Of a stretch of DNA of 48,847 nt, positions 1-8,100 are shown piece after piece. The position numbers and the translations under genes are program-made. The stretch spans positions 1 to 48,847 of the forward strand of contig NZ_CASDOY010000008.1 in NCBI RefSeq assembly GCF_949282365.1, read 5' to 3'. Source of the DNA: an uncultured Desulfovibrio sp. GTDB lineage: Bacteria > Desulfobacterota > Desulfovibrionia > Desulfovibrionales > Desulfovibrionaceae. Position 1 is the stretch's first letter. The number at the start of each line of letters is the position of its first letter. Under the pieces are notes generated by a model, which had not been told where the DNA came from, searched no databases, and saw nothing but the letters and a program-made list of their open reading frames with translations.

Positions 1-265
1 CGGGCAGGGGCGGCAGGACGGGCAGGGCGGAAAGGTCCAGCTGCTCCAGTTCGCGGTTGAGGGAGGCATCCGGGGCCGCCGCGCCGCTGTCGGCCGCCCG
101 GGCGGCCGCGGGCCAGAGCAGCAGGCAGGCCAGCAGCAGGCAGGAAAGGCCCCGACAGGTCCGCAATCCGTGGTCGTGGGCGCGCCGCCTCCGGGCGGGC
201 CGGTCCCTGCCTTCCGGCAGGCGGCCGCCGGACGGCGGGGAAAGGTGCGTGACGAGCATGTCCAT
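1..265 (-). CDS. N-terminal part of an exported protein, cut by the window edge
   Basis: Read on the minus strand from the ATG at 265, this frame stays open to base 1. It gives an Arg-rich N-terminus and then a hydrophobic core (GLSCLLLACLLLWPAAARA) ending in a signal-peptidase-like site before ADSG. A second in-frame ATG at 259 is possible. No strong Shine-Dalgarno is seen before either start. The mature part begins with an Ala/Leu-rich stretch (LNRELEQLDLSALPVL) that I cannot assign to a family. It is divergent from metF, so the gap 266-414 serves both genes. Only about 88 residues are in the window. The protein is probably periplasmic or membrane-associated; its function is unknown. Confidence 0.6.
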   Translation of the reverse strand, partial: MDMLVTHLSPPSGGRLPEGRDRPARRRRAHDHGLRTCRGLSCLLLACLLLWPAAARAADSGAAAPDASLNRELEQLDLSALPVLPPLP

Positions 266-335
266 GTCTGTTGAATAGAGCGCGCCCGTGCTTTTGGCAA
301 GGGCCGCCGGGAGGAGGGCGGTGCAGGAATCTATA

Positions 336-363
336 TTGACTTATCAAGTTATATTGATATAGT
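336..363 (+). promoter_or_regulatory. metF promoter with nested inverted repeats
   Basis: A -35 box TTGACT (336-341) and a -10 box TATAGT (358-363) are separated by 16 bp in an AT-rich patch that stands out from the GC-rich surroundings. Inside the promoter are two overlapping perfect inverted repeats: ACTT-ATC-AAGT (339-349) and ATCAA-GTTATA-TTGAT (343-358). They sit between the core elements, where a repressor would block polymerase. The sequence supports the promoter directly. An operator for a methionine- or SAM-linked regulator is inference. Confidence 0.7.
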
Positions 364-414
364 CTGTGGCCAGATACGAAAGCCTTTTTCCGATACCGCC
401 CGAGGAGTTGCGTC

Positions 415-1287
415 ATGTATATCGCCCAGGCCCTGCGCCAGACAAGCAAGCCCTTCGTTTCCCTGGAATTCTTCCCCCCCGCAGCGGAAAGTCAGCTGCC
501 CGAGTTCTACGCCACGGTGGAACGCCTGCGGGCGCTCGATCCCCTGTTCCTGTCCGTGACCTACGGCGCGGGTGGCGGCAAGCAGCAGAACACCCTCAAC
601 GTCACGGCCGAGCTGGCGCGGCGGGGCTTCACCGTCATGGCGCATCTGACCTGTGTGGGGGCCGAGCCGCAGGCCATCAGCGATTTCGTGGGCAGGCTGC
701 GCCGGGCCGGGGTGCACAACGTGCTGGCCCTGCGCGGCGACGCGCCACGCGACGTGGAGCACTGGGACTGGAACGCCGGGCACTTCCGCAATGCCCGCGA
801 CCTGGTGCGCTACCTGCGCACGGAGCATGCCGATCTGGGCATCGGTGTGGCGGGCTATCCCGCGCCGCATCCCGATGCCGCCACCTTTGCCTCCGACCGC
901 GCCTATCTGGCGGACAAGCTGCGTGCCGGCGCGGATTTCGTCATCACCCAGCTCTTTTTCGACGTGCGCGAATACGAGTCCCTGGTCAGCTCCCTGCGGG
1001 CCGCCGGGCTGGAGCAGCCCGTCATCCCGGGCATCCTGCCCATCCAGAGCTTCGACTCCCTGCGCCGGGTGCTGTCGCTGTGCGGGGCCAACATCCCGGG
1101 CAAGCTCTACCTCGATCTTGAGGCGGCCCACAACGCGGGCGGCGTGGAAGCCGTGCGCGAGGCCGGCCTGCGCTTTGCCGCCCGCCAGATTCGCCGGCTG
1201 CTGGATTGCGGCGCGCCGGGCATCCATCTGTACAGCCTGAACAAGTCCGAGATGTGTCTGCGTCTGGCCGAAGAAGCGGGCCTGTAG
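415..1287 (+). CDS. metF: 5,10-methylenetetrahydrofolate reductase MetF
   Basis: This 290-residue protein has the MetF TIM-barrel signature. The N-terminus VSLEFFPP carries the Glu that is catalytic in this family, followed by LSVTYGAGGG, MAHLTCVG and NVLALRGDAPRD, and later FVITQLFFD and the C-terminal IHLYSLN. Length matches bacterial MetF (about 290). The enzyme reduces 5,10-methylene-THF to 5-methyl-THF for methionine synthesis, using FAD in the cytoplasm. The ATG at 415 has GAGGAG 8 bases upstream and a good promoter at 336-363. A terminator follows at 1310-1338, so the gene is probably monocistronic. No separate zinc-binding MetV-type partner lies next to it. Confidence 0.95.
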   Translation: MYIAQALRQTSKPFVSLEFFPPAAESQLPEFYATVERLRALDPLFLSVTYGAGGGKQQNTLNVTAELARRGFTVMAHLTCVGAEPQAISDFVGRLRRAGVHNVLALRGDAPRDVEHWDWNAGHFRNARDLVRYLRTEHADLGIGVAGYPAPHPDAATFASDRAYLADKLRAGADFVITQLFFDVREYESLVSSLRAAGLEQPVIPGILPIQSFDSLRRVLSLCGANIPGKLYLDLEAAHNAGGVEAVREAGLRFAARQIRRLLDCGAPGIHLYSLNKSEMCLRLAEEAGL

Positions 1288-1309
1288 ACGGCGCGGCACG
1301 GCAAGGATG

Positions 1310-1338
1310 ACGGGAAGGAGGGGCTCCTTCCCGTTTTT
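1310..1338 (+). terminator. Intrinsic terminator of metF
   Basis: A perfect 11-bp stem ACGGGAAGGAG / CTCCTTCCCGT (1310-1320 and 1324-1334) with a GGG loop is followed by a run of T to 1338. It lies 22 bp after the metF stop. Confidence 0.9.
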
Positions 1339-1853
1339 CGTGTCCGGCCCGTGTCGCGTCCCAATGTGCGATCTGTCCGGGAACAGACGGACACCAGCCG
1401 GGGAGACGGCATGGACGTCCGGCCCGGTCCGGCCGGGACGGGACGACAGGCTCCCGTCCGCGCAGGGGCTGCGTGCATCACGTTTCGTTTTGAGGGGTAA
1501 AGGAAGCCGGCTCCCGCCCGCGCAGGAGCTGCGTGAGGCCGTGCGGGACCTGGCCGGGCTGTGCGAACAGGTGGTCCTTGCCCATGCTGGGGCTGTGCAT
1601 CCTGTGCAAGAAGGGCCGGGACTGCTGGGACAGGCCCGTGCCCGCGCAGGCTGGGCGCGCCCGGCGGGCGGTCTGTGGCACAGCCCGGGACATCCGCCGG
1701 GATGGCGCAGGCCCGCCGCGCCCGGCGGCGGCCCGAAGGCCGGGCATCCCCGATGCGCGGGCCTTTGCCCGCGGGAGCCTGCGCCGGAAGGTTCTTTTTT
1801 TCACAAATTTGCGTCCGGTTGACCGTCCCGGCCTTTCGGTCTTAGGCTGGCGC
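1339..1853. other. Gene-free stretch between metF and the MFS gene
   Basis: About 515 bp without a convincing gene. Open frames here lack family motifs. It holds the 27-bp direct repeat at 1449/1509 and weaker related units near 1573, 1632 and 1696. A small hairpin GCGGGC-CTTT-GCCCGC (about 1756-1771) and a T7 run near 1796-1802 precede the MFS start. A TTGACC at 1819 has no good -10 box. Confidence 0.6.
1449..1535. repeat. Pair of 27-bp direct repeats with 60-bp period
   Basis: Units at 1449-1475 and 1509-1535 share 25 of 27 bases (both start GGCTCCCG and end GCTGCGTG), separated by a 33-bp unique stretch. The second copy can fold as GCTCC...GGAGC. Degenerate relatives follow at about 1573 (GCTGGGGCTGTGCATC), 1632 (CCCGCGCAGG) and 1696 (GGCGCAGG), so the array may have had five units. 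There is no cas gene in the window. Confidence 0.6.
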
Positions 1854-3248
1854 ATGAGTATCGCAAAAGAACATCGCTGGTTGTTGCTGGCCGTGTGTGC
1901 GGCGCAGTTCTTCATGCCCTTCATGGTGGCCGGGGTCAATGCCGTGCTGCCGCCGCTGGGCGAGAGCCTGGGCGCCAGCGCGCGCGAACTCAGCCTGCTG
2001 GGCGCCGTCTATACCCTGGGGCTGGTGGTCTTCCAGCTGGCCGGCGGGACCTTGGGCGACATCTACGGCCGCCGCCGCATCTTCCTGTGCGGCCTGAGTC
2101 TGTTCAGCGTGCTGGCGCTGGTGCTGGGCTTCATCCCGTATATCGATCTGTTCATCGGCCTGCGCCTGTTCCAGGGCATGGGGGCCGCCATGCTGAGTTC
2201 GGCCAGCCTGGCCCTGCTGGCCTCGGCCGCGCCCAAGGAGCTGCGGGCCAGCTATCTGGGCCTCAGCGGGGTGGCCGTCTATGCGGGCATCGCCTGCGGT
2301 CCGCCGGTGGGCGGGCTGGTGGCGGGCTGGCTGGGCTGGCGCTGGCTGTTCTGGGGTACGGGCATCGCGGCGCTGGCGGCCATGTGCATCATGATCTTCC
2401 GGGTGCCCCGGGAATGGCGCGTGGCCGGCAAGCAGGCCTTCGACGTGCGCGGCTGTCTGCTCTACGGCGCTTCCATGGCGGCCCTGACCTCCGGTGCGTC
2501 CACCATCGCGGACGATATGCTGGCGGGCGGGCTGCTCTTCGCGCTCTGCCTGGCGCTGCTGGCCTTTTTCGTCCGGCATGAGCTGCGCAGCCCCTTCCCC
2601 ATGGTGGACGTGCGCCTGCTGCGCAGCAACAGGGTCCTCAGCCTGTCGCTGGTGGCGGCCTTCGTCAACTACTGTTCCTTTTTCGGCATGATCTTCTTTT
2701 TCAGCCTCTACCTGCAGGTGGGCCGGGGCTTCACGGTGCAGGAAGCCGGCCTGACCTTGGCGCTGCAGGCCGCGGTGCAGTCCCTGGCCAGCCCGGTGGC
2801 CGCACGCCTCTGCGACCGCTACGACCAGGGCCTGGTCAGCACGGCCGGGACCTGCCTCTGCGGTCTGGGCCTGCTGAGCGCCGCCTTCCTCGACATGGAT
2901 TCCTCGCTCTGGATCATCGTGGCGTCCCAGTGCTTCATCGGCGCCGGGGCCAGCATCTTCGCCCTGCCCAATACGACCATCATCCTGGAGGCGGCCGGGC
3001 CGCAGCGGGTGGGGCAGGCCTCCGGTCTGGTGGGCACGGTGCGCACGGCGGGCATGCTGGGCAATCTGACCATCATCACCCTGACCCTGAGCTTTTTCCT
3101 GGGCCACGAGCCCGTGGGCCGGGACAATATCACGAGTTTCCTGCACTGCATGCAGGTGGACATGGTGCTGTTCGGCGTCCTGAGCCTGCTGGCCGTGGGC
3201 TGCACCCTGGCCCGCAACCGCAGCGACGGCGCGCGGGCGGCCTCGTGA
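1854..3248 (+). CDS. MFS drug-efflux-type transporter (DHA2-like)
   Basis: A 464-residue integral inner-membrane protein with many hydrophobic segments. It carries MFS motif A after the second helix (GGTLGDIYGRRRIF), the helix-4 signature IGLRLFQGMGAAML, and an antiporter motif-C-like stretch GPPVGGLVAGWLGWRW in helix 5. The pattern and length fit the 14-helix EmrB/QacA (DHA2) group of proton-driven exporters. The substrate cannot be read. I chose the ATG at 1854 because the frame upstream has no membrane or family character; no strong Shine-Dalgarno is present, so the start is moderately sure. The flavoprotein gene starts 32 bp after the stop, suggesting an operon. Confidence 0.88.
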   Translation: MSIAKEHRWLLLAVCAAQFFMPFMVAGVNAVLPPLGESLGASARELSLLGAVYTLGLVVFQLAGGTLGDIYGRRRIFLCGLSLFSVLALVLGFIPYIDLFIGLRLFQGMGAAMLSSASLALLASAAPKELRASYLGLSGVAVYAGIACGPPVGGLVAGWLGWRWLFWGTGIAALAAMCIMIFRVPREWRVAGKQAFDVRGCLLYGASMAALTSGASTIADDMLAGGLLFALCLALLAFFVRHELRSPFPMVDVRLLRSNRVLSLSLVAAFVNYCSFFGMIFFFSLYLQVGRGFTVQEAGLTLALQAAVQSLASPVAARLCDRYDQGLVSTAGTCLCGLGLLSAAFLDMDSSLWIIVASQCFIGAGASIFALPNTTIILEAAGPQRVGQASGLVGTVRTAGMLGNLTIITLTLSFFLGHEPVGRDNITSFLHCMQVDMVLFGVLSLLAVGCTLARNRSDGARAAS

Positions 3249-3280
3249 GACGGCCGGCGCCGCGAGATACGGAGGAGAGC

Positions 3281-3943
3281 ATGAAGATCTTTGCCGTCAA
3301 CGGCAGCCCTCGTCCCGGGGGCAATACGGCCACGGTGCTGGAGCATTTCCTGGAAGGGGCCCGCAGCGCGGGCGCGGCCACGGAGCTGGTCCAGCTGTAC
3401 GCCCTGCAGGGTTCCGGCTGCCGCAGCTGCTTCGCCTGCAAGCGTCTGGGCGGGCCTTCCTACGGTCATTGCGCCGTCAAGGACGGCTGGTCGCCCCTTC
3501 TGGCGGCGCTGGAGCAGGCCGACGGGCTGGTGCTGGGCAGTCCCGTCTATTTCGGCAACGTGACGGGCGTCATGCGCTCGTTCCAGGAGCGCCTCTGCTT
3601 CCCCTATCTGGTCTATGACCGGCAGCGCAGCACCATCGCCCCCCGCCGGCTGGCCACGGCCTGCATCTATACCATGAACGTGGATGCGGCCACCATGCGC
3701 CAGCTGGGCTATCCGCAGACCCTCGCGCTCATGGAAGGCTGTCTGGAGCGCATCTTCAGCCGGCCGGACGTGCTGTATGTGAACGATACCTGGCAGTTCG
3801 ACGATTATGGCAAGTACCGGGCCGAGCGCTTTTCCGTGGCGGACAAGCGCCGCAGCCGCGAGGAGCTGTTCCCGCAGGATTGCCGCCGGGCCTTCGGGCT
3901 GGGACGGGACATGGCCCGGAAGATCGCGGAGGCCGGGGCATGA
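3281..3943 (+). CDS. NAD(P)H-dependent FMN reductase-like flavoprotein
   Basis: A 220-residue flavodoxin-fold protein. It begins MKIFAVNGSPRPGGNT, the phosphate-binding loop for FMN typical of NADPH-dependent FMN reductases and iron-sulfur flavoproteins. The CxxCxxC segment GCRSCFACK (about residues 46-54), with a further Cys ten residues later, resembles the cysteine cluster of iron-sulfur flavoproteins but has a longer last spacing, so cluster binding is uncertain. LVLGSPVYFGNVTGVMRSF is the usual second flavin-contact region. GGAGGAGAGC directly precedes the ATG. It is cytoplasmic and probably reduces quinone-, nitro- or metal-type substrates, possibly linked to the exporter upstream. The stop overlaps the next start (ATGA). 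Confidence 0.85.
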   Translation: MKIFAVNGSPRPGGNTATVLEHFLEGARSAGAATELVQLYALQGSGCRSCFACKRLGGPSYGHCAVKDGWSPLLAALEQADGLVLGSPVYFGNVTGVMRSFQERLCFPYLVYDRQRSTIAPRRLATACIYTMNVDAATMRQLGYPQTLALMEGCLERIFSRPDVLYVNDTWQFDDYGKYRAERFSVADKRRSREELFPQDCRRAFGLGRDMARKIAEAGA

Positions 3944-4419
3944 GCGCGGGGGAGGGCGCGCCGGATCGGGAGGGCGCCGTCCTGCTGCTCCGGCCCGTGC
4001 CCCCGGCTGGGGACGCGCTCCCGGAGCTGTGGCGCTTCCCGGACGGTCTGGAGGGCTTTGCCGGGCAGGAGGTCTTCCGCCTTTGGCGCAGGGCGCCGGA
4101 AAGCGCCCTCGGCGTGCTGCATCCTGAGCAACGGCCGCAGGAGGGCCTGCTGCTGGGCGAGATCTGCGCCCTGGGCTGTGCCGCGCCCTTGGGTCTGGGC
4201 CCTGCCGGGCAGGCCCTGCTGGGCGGGGCCGGAGCGGAGGGGCTGGCCTTTTTCCTCTGTCTGGGGGCCGTGCCCGAGATGCCGGAACAGGCGCAGCTGC
4301 GCATCTGCGGCGTGCTGGCCGTGGCGCTGGACAGCGGGCTTGCGTTGCGCCTTTCCCTGCCGCAGCGGCTGCCGGAGCGCCTGGACATGGCGCGGGCGGC
4401 GGCCGCCGTGCTGCGCTGA
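3940..4419 (+). CDS. Unknown protein coupled to the flavoprotein gene
   Basis: A 159-residue frame starting with an ATG that overlaps the flavoprotein stop by four bases (ATGA), so translation is likely coupled. The protein is rich in Leu, Ala, Gly and Pro with no signal peptide, membrane helix or cofactor motif. Segments such as LLLGEICALGCAAPLGLGPAG and a final helix RLDMARAAAAVLR are the only distinctive parts. I do not recognise the family. The overlap and shared strand argue that it is a real gene acting with the MFS/flavoprotein pair. A transcript from upstream probably ends soon after 4419, since the next gene has its own promoter. Confidence 0.6.
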   Translation: MSAGEGAPDREGAVLLLRPVPPAGDALPELWRFPDGLEGFAGQEVFRLWRRAPESALGVLHPEQRPQEGLLLGEICALGCAAPLGLGPAGQALLGGAGAEGLAFFLCLGAVPEMPEQAQLRICGVLAVALDSGLALRLSLPQRLPERLDMARAAAAVLR

Positions 4420-4630
4420 CCGGGACGGGCACGCCGCTGTACCTGCCCCCTGACTTCGGGCAGGTGTTGTCGTGCTGACCGGGCCGTTCACCTGCCTGCC
4501 GGGAAGGGCCGTGTCATGGGCCGGAGGGGCAGGCACGGCCGTCCGCAGGAGGATGGCACGCCGCCGGGCGTCCGTCGCAGGACACGGCGGCCGCTTCCCG
4601 CTCGCGGCGGTTTCATGGGTATGCCTGTAT

Positions 4631-4683
4631 AAAACTATAAAATTAGTTTTTTAGTTGACACGATAAGACTACTTTTGTAGTTT
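4631..4683 (+). promoter_or_regulatory. Promoter and palindromic operators of the ArsR-type gene
   Basis: A -35 TTGACA (4655-4660) and a weak -10 TAGTTT (4678-4683) are 17 bp apart in AT-rich DNA. A perfect inverted repeat ACTAC-TTTT-GTAGT (4668-4681) overlaps the spacer and -10. A second one, AAAACTA-TAAAAT-TAGTTTT (4631-4650), lies just upstream of the -35. ArsR-family repressors usually bind such imperfect dyads in their own promoter, so autoregulation is a sound inference. The rest of 4420-4630 shows nothing gene-like. Confidence 0.7.
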
Positions 4684-4723
4684 GAAGTTGACAGCACACT
4701 TTCCCGGCGTCTACACAAGGGGC

Positions 4724-5059
4724 ATGAATTCCCGTTATATCACCGCCCTGCCGGACGACTGGGAGCGCGTGGCACAGGTCTTTTCCGCCATGGGCGACGC
4801 CACCCGCCAGAAGATCCTCCTGCTGTTCGAGCCCGGGGAGAGCATCAGCCTCAGCAGCCTCGTGGCCACTGTCGGTCTGAGCCGCACGGCCGTGAGCCAC
4901 CATGTGAACGTCCTGGTGCGGGCCGGCCTGCTGGTCCCCCGGCGTCAGGGCAAGGAAGTGCATTACCGGCGCGACCTGCCCTTCACCGTGGAGATGCTCG
5001 ACCGGGTACGGGAGTATGCGCTGGCGGAGCTGGCCGCGGAAAAGGACGGCCGTCCCTGA
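4724..5059 (+). CDS. ArsR/SmtB-family winged-helix regulator
   Basis: A 111-residue cytoplasmic DNA-binding protein. FSAMGDATRQKILLLFEPGE is the typical ArsR alpha1-alpha2 region; LSSLVATVGLSRTAVSHHVNVLVRAGLL is the helix-turn-helix, and RRQGKEVHYRRDL is the beta-wing. The metal-box cysteines of ArsR (ELCVCDL) are absent, so the signal is probably not arsenic or zinc through that site. The ATG at 4724 has AAGGGG just upstream; a TTG at 4682 would lie inside the promoter. The large transporter/acyltransferase fusion starts 92 bp downstream on the same strand and is the likely regulated partner. Confidence 0.9.
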   Translation: MNSRYITALPDDWERVAQVFSAMGDATRQKILLLFEPGESISLSSLVATVGLSRTAVSHHVNVLVRAGLLVPRRQGKEVHYRRDLPFTVEMLDRVREYALAELAAEKDGRP

Positions 5060-5151
5060 TCCCGGCCTGACCGGGACGCGCACGCCGCCTTGCGGCATGG
5101 GCGCTTTCCGCCGGGGCTCGCCGCCATGCGCCGCTGCTGCAAGGAGTGCGC

Positions 5152-8100
5152 ATGAGCAGGGGATTTTTGCGACAGACCGTCTCGCTGGGAGTGAGCTACA
5201 CCCTCGGCACCTTCAACGACAATTTCTTCAAGCAGGCCGTCCTGCTGCTGGCCGTGGGCATGGGCCACACCGCCGTGCAGGCCTGGGGCACGGTGCTCTT
5301 CTCGCTGCCCTTCGTGCTCTTTTCCGCCTGGGCCGGCTGGCTGGCGGACCGCCATCCCAAGCGCCGTCTGGTGCTGGCGGCCAAGAGCCTGGAACTGTGC
5401 GCCATGCTGGCCGGGGGCTGGGGCCTGCTCCAGCTGCACTGGAGCGGCATGCTGGTCATGCTCTTCTGCATGGGGGCCAGCGCCACCCTGTTCAGCCCGG
5501 CGCTCAACGGTTCGCTGCCGGAACTCTTCCCGCGCGGGGACGTGCCGCGCGTCAACGCCCTGTTCAAGCTGGCCACCACGGCCTCCATCCTGCTGGGCAT
5601 CGCCCTGGCCGGCGGGGCTCTGGAACGCCAGTGGCTGGACACGGCCATCCCCTTCGGGCGCTGGCTGGTGGCCGTCACCGTCGTGGCCGTGGCCGTGCTG
5701 GGCCTGGGCTCCGTGGCCTTCATCCCCTACCGGCCAGCGGCCGCCCGCAGGGAAGCCCTGCCGCCCTTCCCCTGGCTGGGCGCGCTGGATTCCGCCCGCG
5801 ACCTGTGGCGTCTGCGCGCCCGCAGGGACATCTTCTGCTGCCTTTGCGCCGACGCCTTCTTCTACAGCCTTTCGACCCTGATCCTGCTGGAGATCAATGC
5901 CTACGGCGTGGCGCAGCTGGGCCTGGGGGCCACCACGGCCAGCCTGCTGCCCGGCGGCCTGATGCTGGGCATCTGCGCGGGCGCGGCCCTGGCCGCCCGA
6001 CATGTCCGGGGCGACTGGCGCGCCTCGGTGCCCCGCGCCTGCGCCGGCATCGGCCTCTGGCTGCTGGCCGCCGGTTGCGTGCCCCTGGCTCCCGAAGGCT
6101 GGCGCTTCGGCCTGCTCGTGGTCTGTTATGTGGCGGCGGGGGCCTGCGGCAGCCTGTACATCGTGCCGGTATCCAGCCAGATCCAGCTGCGCCCCGCGGC
6201 TGACGAAAAGGGGCGCATCCTCGGTACCAGCAACTTCTTTTCCTTTTCGGGCATGGCCCTGGCCGGACCGGCCTACGCCCTGCTGTCCTTCCTGCCGCCC
6301 TCGGTGGGGCATCTGCTGCTGGGGGCGCTGGCCCTTGTCTGGGCGCTCTGCCTGGGCCGGCGCCTGCGGGCCCTGGACCTGACGGAAGGTCACGGGGGAC
6401 CGCAGCCGTCCGCGCAGGGGCCGGACGGCGGTCCCGCTCCCGCGGCCGGGGCCGGACAGGCCCTGCCGGACACGGCTGTGGGCACGGCTGCCGCGCCGGG
6501 GGCTCCCCGTTCCCGTCTCGCGCGGCTGCTGGCCCGCCCGCTGCTGGGCGCGATCCGCGGCCTGCTGGCCCTGCGCTACCGGGTCCGGCTGGAAGGCCTG
6601 GACAGTCTGCGGCAGGCCTGTGCACGGGCACGGCGTCAGGGCCGGGGCCTGCTGGTGCTGCCCAACCATCCCGCCTTCGTGGATCCCGCCCTGCTCTGTA
6701 CGCATCTGGCGGCGCTGGAACTGCGCCCGCTGGCGGACAGACATCAGATCAGCAGGCCGTGGCTGCGGCCCCTGGCCGCCCTGGTGGGCTGCATCTCCCT
6801 GCCGGATCTGCGCCGCGACGGCCTGTCCGCCCGGGACCGGGTCCGGCAGGCCCTGGACGCCTGCGCCGCCGCCCTGGAGCGGGGCGAGAACGTCCTGCTC
6901 TATCCCTCCGGCGGCCTGAGCCGCGACGGGCACACGCACCTTGGCGGCAACAGCGGCGTGTACCGGCTGCTGCGAGCCGTGCCCGGCTGCGTCCCGGTCC
7001 TGGTGCACACGCACGGCCTCTGGGGCTCCTCCTTCAGCTGGGCCTGGGGCGAACCTTCGCTGGGACGCGCCCTGCTGCGCGGGCTGGGGGCCTTGCTGGC
7101 CAACGGCATCTTCTTCCTGCCCCGCCGGGAGGTGCGCATCCGTTTCGCCTTGCCGGAGGACCTGCCTGCCCCGGAAGCGGGGGTGCGGCCGCTCAATGCC
7201 GCGCTGGAAGCCTTCTACGCCGCCCAAGAGGACAGTTTGCGGGCGGTGCCCCTGTACCGCTGGCGTCCGCTGCCGCCGGTCGCGCCGTCGCCTGCCGCCA
7301 CGGCCCCGTCGGCGGCCGCCCTGCCGGATGCCGAGCGCGAAGCCGTCCTGCGCCTGCTGGCGGAGGCTTCGCCCCTGGATCCGGCCTGGGACAGCCTCGG
7401 GCCGGAGCAGCGGCTGGACACGGACCTGGGCCTGGACAGCCTGGCCCTGACCGAGCTGGCCCTGCGGCTGGAGGAGCGTTTCGGCCGGGCCCCGGACAGT
7501 CTGGAGCAGCTGCGGACGGTCAATGACTGCCTGCTGGCGGTCGCCGGACAGGTGACGCCCGATCCGGCGGCGGAAGCGGCGGCCCGGAAGGCCTCGCAGC
7601 GCTGGCAGGAGGCCCTGCACCAGCGTCCGGCCCGTGCCCTGGCCCTGCCCGCGGCGGACGAGCTGCCCGTGGTCATCCTGCGCCAGTTGCGGCGCGCCCC
7701 TTGCCGGCCCCTGCTGGCCGACGGCGGGCGGACGCTCACGGCCCGGGCCTTCTGGACGCGGGCCGTGGCCCTGGCCCTGTACCTGCGCCGCCATCACGGC
7801 ACGGAGTCGCGGCTGGGCATCATGCTGCCCGCCTCGCCGGCCGCCTGTCTGGCCTGGCTGGCCGTGCTGCTGGCCGGGCAGACGCCGGTCATGCTGAACT
7901 GGACCACCGGAGCGCGCAACCTGCGCCATTGTCTGGAGCTGGCGGGCGTGCGCCGCATCCTCAGTGCCCGGGCCCTGTTGCAGCGCCTTGAGGGCAACGG
8001 CCTGCGCGAGGCCGTCACCGCCGCCGGGGCCGCCTGGCTGCCGCTGGAAGACGTCCCGGCCGCCATGTCGCCCGGTCTGCGGCTGGAGGCCCTTGTCCGT

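Noticed and set aside
1449..1720. Functional CRISPR array
   Set aside because: Only two units are near-identical, the others are heavily degenerate, and no cas gene or leader is seen. I kept it as a repeat.
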